This document shows positions 8,690-14,372 of a DNA stretch of 64,000 nt, piece after piece; position 1 is the stretch's first letter; each line of letters opens with the position of its first letter. A model generated the notes under the pieces. That model did not search any database and had not been told where the DNA came from. It worked only from the letters and a program-made list of their open reading frames with translations. Position numbers and translations under genes: made by a program. Source of the stretch: Victivallis vadensis (GTDB taxonomy: Bacteria; Verrucomicrobiota; Lentisphaeria; Victivallales; Victivallaceae); assembly GCF_003096415.1 (NCBI RefSeq), contig NZ_QEKH01000016.1:1-64000 (forward strand), written 5' to 3'.

Positions 8690-9400
8690 ATGAAGAAATG
8701 TGAAAATTTTACGCTTATTGAGCTGCTCGTTGTAATCGGCATTATTGTGTTGTTGGCCGGCCTGATTCTGCCGGCGGTGATGAGTGCTCAACAGAAAGGA
8801 CGAATTACTCAGGCCAAAGCCGATATGGCAAGTATTCTGACTGCGTTGAAAAATGTTGAAAATACTTATAACCGGATGGTGAGCGGCAGTGGCACTTCTT
8901 ATCGTTTTGGAGGAAGTAGTGACACTGTTTCGGAATCGAGTAAAACGGCAGGAGGAACTGAGTACAAATATATTCAATTGGGAGACAGCAAAGATCAGGA
9001 TAAGAACAAGAAGACGAATGTTGTTTATGACAATTTTATCTTGGAATTAACGGCTCCCCAAGTTGTGACCAATTCCGATAACCTGAATATCAACAAGCGT
9101 AGAGTGAAATTTTTAGATCCACGTCCTAAATATGATCCTTCCAAAGGATTGGATGATACGATTGATGGAGTTGAGGAAGCTAACCGCAAACAGATGTGGC
9201 GGGATCCCTGGGGAAATCGCTATGTCATTCTGATCAATACGAATTTTTCTGATGGGATTCCCAAGCCAAGCGATGATAACAAAATTATTTCCAGCAAGGC
9301 TATCGTCTATTCCTGGGGACCCAATGGAACCGGAAATGATGGGAAAAATGTTCTTACGGGCGGAGATAAGACGGATGACGATGTTACCAGTTGGGATTGA
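8690..9400 (+). CDS. GspG-like type II secretion pseudopilin
   Basis: A 236-aa pseudopilin. It begins MKKCEN then F-T-L-I-E-L-L-V-V with Glu at +5 and a long hydrophobic N-terminal helix, followed by K-A-D-M-A-S-I-L-T-A-L as in major pseudopilins. The C-terminal half carries W-R-D-P-W-G-N-R-Y and S-W-G-P-N-G-T-G-N-D-G, matching the 'DPWGNPY ... SxGxDG' pattern of GspG, where acidic residues bind calcium. It lacks the H-X9-DG motif. A GAGAAGG site precedes the ATG, and a strong terminator follows. It could be the structural subunit of a secretion pseudopilus used by this organism's exported enzymes, but no other gsp gene is in the window. Confidence 0.8.
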   Translation: MKKCENFTLIELLVVIGIIVLLAGLILPAVMSAQQKGRITQAKADMASILTALKNVENTYNRMVSGSGTSYRFGGSSDTVSESSKTAGGTEYKYIQLGDSKDQDKNKKTNVVYDNFILELTAPQVVTNSDNLNINKRRVKFLDPRPKYDPSKGLDDTIDGVEEANRKQMWRDPWGNRYVILINTNFSDGIPKPSDDNKIISSKAIVYSWGPNGTGNDGKNVLTGGDKTDDDVTSWD

Positions 9401-9418
9401 TAGCTGATCTGACTTCAC

Positions 9419-9442
9419 GGGGCGGCGGTTGCCGCCCCTTTT
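9419..9442 (+). terminator. Intrinsic terminator after the GspG-like gene
   Basis: GGGGCGGC (9419-9426), loop GGTT, GCCGCCCC (9431-9438), then TTTTGTTTTG. This is a perfect 8-bp stem with a U-rich tail. Confidence 0.85.
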
Positions 9443-9480
9443 GTTTTGTTTGAAATCTCTGGTTTCCGGAGGGGCGGCGC

Positions 9481-9509
9481 TGGACAAATCGGGGTTTCCG
9501 GTGTAAATT
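9481..9509 (+). promoter_or_regulatory. Promoter of the acyltransferase gene
   Basis: TGGACA (9481-9486) and TAAATT (9504-9509), 17-bp spacer, 37 bp before the ATG at 9546. Confidence 0.55.
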
Positions 9510-9545
9510 CCTTTTCATGCGATTTTGTAATGAAAGGAAACGGAT

Positions 9546-10541
9546 ATGAAGGTTTGGCGCGATATCAGGTATCGGATCGAGTATGCGGGGATTCTGATTC
9601 CCTACCGGCTGATCCGGATATTGCCTTATCCCGTTGTCCGCGGCCTGGGGCTTCTGATCGGCAATGTGATGAATCTTGTACCGATGATCCGCAAGGTCGT
9701 GCGGGCCAATATCCATGCCGCCATGCCGGAACTTTCCGCCGGAAAGGTGGCGGAAATCGGTCGGGAATCGCTGCGCAATCTCGCTTTCAACATGCTTGAA
9801 TTCATCTGGCTCGACGGCAAGCCGGAACGGATCCGGCGCTGCTACGTGCTGCCTCCGGACGTCACCGAGCGGCTCAAAGGCCATGTCGAACGCAATGAGC
9901 GCATCATCTTCGTAAACCCGCATCTCGGCAGCTGGGAAGCCTCCGGTGTGATGGCTCCGTTTTACGCCGGCGTGAAAATGGTCGCGATCGCCCGCCCCAT
10001 CCGCAACTACTACATCAACCGCCTGTTCAATCAGGGCAACCGGGAAAAGGTGCCGGGACTCGAAATCATCTTTTCCGAAGGCGCTGTCCGCGCCGCGATC
10101 AAAGCCCTGAAATCCGGGCGCGGCGTCGGCACCCTGATCGACCAGAACACCAAAGGCCGCTACGGCGGCACCTTCGTGAACTTTTTCAATATTCCCGTCG
10201 CCAGCAGCACCGCTCCCGCCAATCTCAAAAGCTACTGCGACGCCCATGACATTCCCGCCGTGATCATCTATGGAACCAGTGTCCGCCACGCCGACGGCAA
10301 AGTCTACGCGCATTCCGCCTATCTCCCCAAGCCGTTCCATGAATACAAGGACGAAGTCGAAGTGCTGCAGGCGCTGATGGATATGTCCGAAGAGTTCATC
10401 CGTAAATATCCCGACCAGTATCTCTGGTTTTACCGCCGCTTCCAGTATATTCCGCAGGGAGCGACCGACGAACTCAAGGCCAAATACCCGTTTTACGCAA
10501 AAATGGCCAGCAATCACTTCATGCGCGCCAATCAGGAATGA
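9546..10541 (+). CDS. LpxL/HtrB-family lysophospholipid/lipid A acyltransferase
   Basis: A 331-aa membrane-associated acyltransferase of the lipid A late-acylation family, which transfers a fatty acyl chain from acyl-ACP to a lipid A precursor at the inner membrane. The catalytic H-X4-E motif is N-P-H-L-G-S-W-E, with His126 and Glu131. A hydrophobic N-terminal segment (residues 13-45) probably anchors it. D-Q-N-T-K-G and F-F-N-I-P-V-A-S-S-T-A-P fit the substrate-binding region of LpxL-type enzymes. The start has GAAAGGAAACGG upstream and its own promoter. It indicates an LPS-bearing outer membrane. The exact acylation position cannot be read from sequence. The stop is followed at once by family A repeat sequence. 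Confidence 0.85.
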   Translation: MKVWRDIRYRIEYAGILIPYRLIRILPYPVVRGLGLLIGNVMNLVPMIRKVVRANIHAAMPELSAGKVAEIGRESLRNLAFNMLEFIWLDGKPERIRRCYVLPPDVTERLKGHVERNERIIFVNPHLGSWEASGVMAPFYAGVKMVAIARPIRNYYINRLFNQGNREKVPGLEIIFSEGAVRAAIKALKSGRGVGTLIDQNTKGRYGGTFVNFFNIPVASSTAPANLKSYCDAHDIPAVIIYGTSVRHADGKVYAHSAYLPKPFHEYKDEVEVLQALMDMSEEFIRKYPDQYLWFYRRFQYIPQGATDELKAKYPFYAKMASNHFMRANQE

Positions 10542-10549
10542 CCTCCGAG

Positions 10550-10735
10550 GGGGGGATGCCTCCGGCGGCTCGGGGCGTTTCGCCCGGTTACCGAAGCCGA
10601 CGTTCGGCTCCGACCGGCAAGGTGCCGGGTACGGTTTTATCTGGTCTGTCGGCGGAACTTGCCACCGGGTGCTGCCCGGCCGGATTCCAAAGGCGCTTTG
10701 GGCGCCAAAGGAGAAATCCCGGCGTGGCTGTGCGG
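10550..10735 (+). repeat. Family A GC-rich repeat, partial copy
   Basis: Immediately after the acyltransferase stop lie the same parts as at 6849: the CCTCCGGCGG start, a GGGGCGTTTCGCCC hairpin, GACCGGCAAGGTGCCGGGTACGG and GCCACCGGGTGCTGC. It fills the space between the converging acyltransferase and yceD genes and could help end transcription from both sides. No L32 ribosomal protein gene, the frequent partner of yceD, is present here. Confidence 0.6.
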
Positions 10736-11200
10736 TTACAGCTGGAGATTGTCGAGTGCGTCCCAGCAGCTCGGGCCGGAAGGCGGTTCGGCGCAGTTGC
10801 AGGAGGTTTTGTTGAGGTTGCAGCCGCAGACCGGGCAGAGGCCGGCGCAGTCGTCCGAGCAGAGCAGCGTCATCGGGAGTTCCAGCAGCATTTCGGCGCG
10901 GATCTCCTCGGAGATGTCCATTTCATCCTGATCGCCGAGCTCCAGAAAAAGACAGATGCCGTCGTTTTTGACGTGCCGGGTGACCGGTTCCAGACAGCGG
11001 CCGCAGATGCCGGAGAGTTCCGTGCTGACTTGGCCTTCGACCAGTGCGCCGCCGGAGACGGCTTTCAGATTCAGGTCGTATTCCACCGGTGCGGAGACGG
11101 CGAGCAGTTCGCCGGGCTCGATTTCGAGAAACTCCGCCGGTTCGGAGCCGGTCAATTCGATCGGTTCCTTTTCCAGCCGGGCGACGGAAAACTTAATCAT
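10736..11200 (-). CDS. yceD: YceD family (DUF177) protein, 23S rRNA accumulation factor
   Basis: A 154-aa protein starting MIKFSVARLEKE. YceD proteins promote accumulation of 23S rRNA / large-subunit assembly and usually sit next to rpmF. Two metal-type cysteine groups are visible: G-I-C-G-R-C near residue 85 and C-P-V-C-G-C-N-L-N...C-N-C near the C-terminus. The ATG at 11200 overlaps the coaD stop by 8 nt, so it is translationally coupled to coaD. A TTG seven codons upstream is possible but less likely. rpmF is not downstream; a repeat occupies the place. Confidence 0.8.
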   Translation of the reverse strand: MIKFSVARLEKEPIELTGSEPAEFLEIEPGELLAVSAPVEYDLNLKAVSGGALVEGQVSTELSGICGRCLEPVTRHVKNDGICLFLELGDQDEMDISEEIRAEMLLELPMTLLCSDDCAGLCPVCGCNLNKTSCNCAEPPSGPSCWDALDNLQL

Positions 11201-11690
11201 TGCCGCCGCGCCTTTCCGCAAGTTTGGCTTCGATCGCCTCGGCCACCACCTCCGGCACGTACTGCCGGTAGTTGCCTTTCAGCGCGGCGACCTCCTTGAC
11301 CAGCCGGGAGGCGACGTAGGAGTTTTCCAGCGTCGGCATCATGAAGATGGTTTCGCATTCGCGCCGCAGGCTGCGGTTCATCAATGCCATCTGCAGCTCG
11401 TATTCAAAATCGGAAAAGGCGCGCAGTCCGCGCAACACCGCCTGGGCGTTGTATTTCTCGATCGCATCGACCACCAGTCCGCGGAACGCGACCACCTTGA
11501 CGTGGGGAAGGTCCGCGCAGCTTTTTTCGATCAGCTCCTTGCGTTCTTCCAATGTGAACATCGGGGATTTCTCGGAATTGACCGCGACGGCGACGATCAC
11601 CTGGTCGAACAACAGTCCGGCGCGGGCCACCAGATCGCGGTGTCCATTGGTAAACGGATCGAACGATCCGGGATAGAGTACGGTTTTCAT
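11193..11690 (-). CDS. coaD: Phosphopantetheine adenylyltransferase
   Basis: A 165-aa enzyme that transfers AMP from ATP to 4'-phosphopantetheine, the penultimate step of coenzyme A synthesis. It has the nucleotidyltransferase signature G-S-F-D-P-F-T-N-G-H at residues 8-17, R-G-L-R-A-F-S-D-F-E-Y-E in the middle and the N-S-Y-V-A-S-R-L-V-K segment equivalent to the ISSR loop. Length is normal for CoaD. The start chosen at 11690 gives MKTVLYPGSFD with AGGAAATGCG upstream. A longer frame to 11759 would begin inside the promoter. It is first in a coaD-yceD operon divergent from ribF. CoaA-derived phosphopantetheine links it to acpS, encoded 2.2 kb away. Confidence 0.95.
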   Translation of the reverse strand: MKTVLYPGSFDPFTNGHRDLVARAGLLFDQVIVAVAVNSEKSPMFTLEERKELIEKSCADLPHVKVVAFRGLVVDAIEKYNAQAVLRGLRAFSDFEYELQMALMNRSLRRECETIFMMPTLENSYVASRLVKEVAALKGNYRQYVPEVVAEAIEAKLAERRGGND

Positions 11691-11701
11691 CGCATTTCCT
11701 G

Positions 11702-11730
11702 TTGACGTGACGTTGATGACAGTGTATTTT
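11702..11730 (+). promoter_or_regulatory. Promoter of the ribF operon
   Basis: TTGACG (11702-11707) and TATTTT (11725-11730), 17-bp spacer, 46 bp before the GTG start of ribF. Confidence 0.65.
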
Positions 11731-11759
11731 AATATACGACAGATATGACGGAAATTCAA
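11731..11759 (-). promoter_or_regulatory. Promoter of the coaD-yceD operon
   Basis: On the minus strand, TTGAAT (11759-11754) and TATATT (11736-11731) with a 17-bp spacer. It abuts the ribF promoter back to back without overlap. Confidence 0.65.
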
Positions 11760-11776
11760 TACCGGGACGGTTTGAG

Positions 11777-12754
11777 GTGAACGATATCCTGAAATTCAGC
11801 ATCGCCGGAAACGGCTTCGACACGGCCTGCGCGCCCCGGCTGGCGCTCGGGATCGGGGTCTTCGACGGCGTGCACCTCGGCCACCGGCGGATCATCAGCG
11901 AACTGGTCAGGCAGGCGAAGCGTAACGGAGCGGTTCCGGCGGCGATGACTTTCGATCCGCATCCGCGCGCGGTGCTGCATCCGACTGAAGCTCCGACGCT
12001 GCTGGTGCCGCTCTCCGAACGGATCCGGCTGCTGCGCGAGGCGGGGGCGGAACTGGTGCTGGTGGTTCGTTTTACCGCCGAATTCGCGCGGCTGGAGCCG
12101 GAGGAGTTTCTGCGCCGGCTGCTGGAGTGCCCGGAATTCCGGCTGGCCGGAATCTGCGTCGGAGAACGGTGGCGGTTCGGCCGCGGCGGCTGCGGCGACT
12201 CCGCGCTGCTGCGTGAATACGCCCGGAGCCGCGGACTCGATTTCACTGCCTGCCCCGAACTGGAGATCGGCGGCGAAACCGTCAGCTCCAGCGTCATCCG
12301 CCGGGCGATCGCGGCGGGGCGGCTCGACACGGCCGCCGAAATGCTCGGCCGCCCCTATCGGCTGACCGGCGTGGTCGAATACGGATACGGGGCGGCGACC
12401 AGCCGGCTCTCCTGCCCGACCGCCAATCTGGATTTCAAGGCGGGGGTGCTGCCGCCCGACGGCGTTTACGCCGGGTGTGCGGTACGTGACGGCAGGCTCT
12501 ATCCGGCTGCAATCAATGTGGGGCTTTGTCCGACTTTCGGATGGGAACAGGCACGGCGGCGCGTGGAAATTCATCTGCTCGACTACACCGGCAACCTGTA
12601 CGGTTCGGAATTGGGCGTGGAATTTCTGCATCATCTGCGCGAGGAGCGCACCTTTACCGGCCCGGAGGAGCTGAAGCTCCAGATCGACCGCGATCTTGTC
12701 CGCATCCGGGAATTTTTCGCACAACGACAGGCACAGGAAGGAAAACAGGCATGA
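11777..12754 (+). CDS. ribF: Bifunctional riboflavin kinase / FAD synthetase
   Basis: A 325-aa enzyme converting riboflavin to FMN and then FAD. The N-terminal FAD synthetase domain has G-V-F-D-G-V-H-L-G-H (nucleotidyltransferase HxGH site) near residue 27 and F-D-P-H-P. The linker V-S-S-S-V-I-R-R-A-I leads into the riboflavin kinase domain with P-T-A-N-L and the Y-A-G/I-N-V-G sequence, ending E-x-x-F-L-H-H-L-R-x-E. The start is GTG at 11777. Its stop codon overlaps the next start (ATGA at 12751), so the HTH/coiled-coil gene is translationally coupled. Confidence 0.93.
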   Translation: MNDILKFSIAGNGFDTACAPRLALGIGVFDGVHLGHRRIISELVRQAKRNGAVPAAMTFDPHPRAVLHPTEAPTLLVPLSERIRLLREAGAELVLVVRFTAEFARLEPEEFLRRLLECPEFRLAGICVGERWRFGRGGCGDSALLREYARSRGLDFTACPELEIGGETVSSSVIRRAIAAGRLDTAAEMLGRPYRLTGVVEYGYGAATSRLSCPTANLDFKAGVLPPDGVYAGCAVRDGRLYPAAINVGLCPTFGWEQARRRVEIHLLDYTGNLYGSELGVEFLHHLREERTFTGPEELKLQIDRDLVRIREFFAQRQAQEGKQA

Positions 12755-13866
12755 CCGGCGAAACGAAACGTTATCTTGCCAGCGATCTCTCGGTCGAGCT
12801 CGCCCTGCCGCGCAGCACGATCAACGACTGGCTCGCCCGCTATAACGACTATCTCGAAGCCGAAATCCGCGGCAAGCGCAAATATTATTCGGAAAAATCG
12901 CTGAACATCTTGAAGGAAATTTCCGGGATGCGCAATTCCGGCATGAGCTCCTTTGAAATCGAGCAGCAGCTGGCTGCCCGTTACGGCATCCGCCCCGAAG
13001 TCGCCGCTTCCGGCGAAAGCGCCGGGCAGGGGACGGAGCCCGCCGCAGCCGCGGAAACTCCGGCGGAGAGCCAGGTCCCGGCGGTGACGGGCGGGAATGC
13101 CCCATTCAATCCGGGAGAGGCGCTGCCGATCCTGCGCCCGGCGTTCGATGAGATGAGTGCGAAGTTTTCGCAGGAGTTCAGTGAGCTGGCCAGGCGTTTT
13201 GAAGCGGTGGAGCGGGAACGCGAGCGGCTGACCCGCCGGATGTGGACGCTGACCGTCGTTGCATTGGTCGGCGGCCTGGCGCTGCTTTTGCTGCTGGCCG
13301 CCGCCGTGTGGGGCTTCTACGGCAAGATGCGCGAAAACGACCGGAAAGCCGCCGTCGCCGCCGCGGAATTGAACCGCAAAAACGGCGAACTGGCCGGGCA
13401 GATCGACCGGCTCGGGGAAGAACGGCGCCAACGTGACGCGGAGGCGAAAAAACAGGCGGCGGAGCTGGCGGTGCTGCTGGATAAATCCCGGGCGGATTTC
13501 AAGGAGTCGGTCAGCAGGCTCAATCAGGAGCTTTCGGAGCAGCGCCGGGTTTTTGAAACCCAGCTGAAAAAGCTGGAAGCGGACGCAGCCTCCCGGGCCG
13601 AGGCCGACGCGATCCGTCTCAGGGAGGAGTTCGCCCGCAAGCAGCAGCAGGAGCTGCGCCGGATCGCCGCCGAGCATGAAAAAGAGTTGAAAGCCGCTGT
13701 CGAAAAGGCCGGCTCGGCCAAACAGGATGAGGCGGAGAAGGCCCGGCTTGAGCTGGAGCGGCGCCGGGGAGAGCTGGAGCAGCTGCGCGCGCGGATTGCC
13801 GAGCTGGAACGGCTCCGCAACGGAGAAAGCGCTTCGGAAAAAACGGCGGAAACTCCTGTGCCATGA
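12751..13866 (+). CDS. Membrane-spanning protein with N-terminal MerR-like HTH and C-terminal coiled coil
   Basis: A 371-aa protein of unknown function. Residues 8-80 (L-A-S-D-L-S-V-E-L-A-L-P-R-S-T-I-N-D-W-L ... K-R-K-Y-Y-S-E-K-S-L) look like a winged MerR-type DNA-binding fold. Residues 85-130 are a Pro/Ala/Glu-rich linker. A strongly hydrophobic segment W-T-L-T-V-V-A-L-V-G-G-L-A-L-L-L-L-L (about 165-190) is a single membrane span. The remaining ~175 residues are charged heptad-rich coiled coil (E, K, Q, R, A, L). The N-terminus would be cytoplasmic with positive residues before the span; the coiled coil would then be periplasmic. It overlaps ribF by ATGA and acpS by ATGA, so all three are co-translated. 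A membrane-tethered DNA-binding or chromosome-anchoring role is conceivable but unproven. Confidence 0.75.
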   Translation: MTGETKRYLASDLSVELALPRSTINDWLARYNDYLEAEIRGKRKYYSEKSLNILKEISGMRNSGMSSFEIEQQLAARYGIRPEVAASGESAGQGTEPAAAAETPAESQVPAVTGGNAPFNPGEALPILRPAFDEMSAKFSQEFSELARRFEAVERERERLTRRMWTLTVVALVGGLALLLLLAAAVWGFYGKMRENDRKAAVAAAELNRKNGELAGQIDRLGEERRQRDAEAKKQAAELAVLLDKSRADFKESVSRLNQELSEQRRVFETQLKKLEADAASRAEADAIRLREEFARKQQQELRRIAAEHEKELKAAVEKAGSAKQDEAEKARLELERRRGELEQLRARIAELERLRNGESASEKTAETPVP

Positions 13867-14240
13867 TTGCCGGACTCGGAACCGACATCGTCGAGATCGC
13901 CCGGATTGCGCGGATGCTGGAGAAGTATCCCGACGCATTCCGTGAACACACCTGTACGCCGGCCGAGATTGCGGAAGGAAAGCGCCGTCGGGATGATGTG
14001 ACGTTTTATGCCGGACGCTGGGCCGCCAAGGAGGCCGCCGCCAAAGCGCTGGGGTGCGGCATCGGCAAACACTGTTCGCTAACCGATCTTGAGGTGGTCA
14101 ACGGGGAAAATGGAGCGCCGGAACTGCGGCTTTCCGGGGCGGCGGCCGCGTTCGCCGCATCCCGGGGCGGCGGCCGTTTCCTGGTGTCGATCAGCCACGA
14201 AACGGGCTATGCGGTGGCCGTGGTAATTTTTGAACAGTAA
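13863..14240 (+). CDS. acpS: Holo-[acyl-carrier-protein] synthase
   Basis: A 125-aa enzyme that moves 4'-phosphopantetheine from CoA onto the serine of acyl carrier protein, activating fatty-acid synthesis. Metal ligands are visible: Asp8 in G-L-G-T-D-I-V-E and Glu in R-W-A-A-K-E-A-A-A-K-A-L-G. S-I-S-H-E-x-x-Y-A-V-A near the C-terminus is also typical. The ATG overlaps the upstream stop by 4 nt (ATGA), making it the last gene of the ribF operon. A short inverted repeat AATCACT/AGTGATT (14239-14245/14266-14272) spans the stop region. Confidence 0.93.
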   Translation: MIAGLGTDIVEIARIARMLEKYPDAFREHTCTPAEIAEGKRRRDDVTFYAGRWAAKEAAAKALGCGIGKHCSLTDLEVVNGENGAPELRLSGAAAAFAASRGGGRFLVSISHETGYAVAVVIFEQ

Positions 14241-14280
14241 TCACTATTAAAAATTAATCGATAAAAGTGATTCGGAGAGC

Positions 14281-14309
14281 TTGACAAACTCCGGTTTCTG
14301 CGACATAAT
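14281..14309 (+). promoter_or_regulatory. Promoter of the first GH78-like gene
   Basis: TTGACA (14281-14286) and CATAAT (14304-14309) with a 17-bp spacer, 64 bp before the chosen ATG. Confidence 0.7.
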
Positions 14310-14372
14310 TATATTAAGATTACGAATTGGCAATCCGGATCCGTTTTGCGGGCAACGCAGGGAGGTGGCTTT

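Noticed and set aside
10550-10735. Search for rpmF next to yceD
   Set aside because: The expected small L32 gene is not found; the interval is repeat sequence with no basic K/R-rich short frame.
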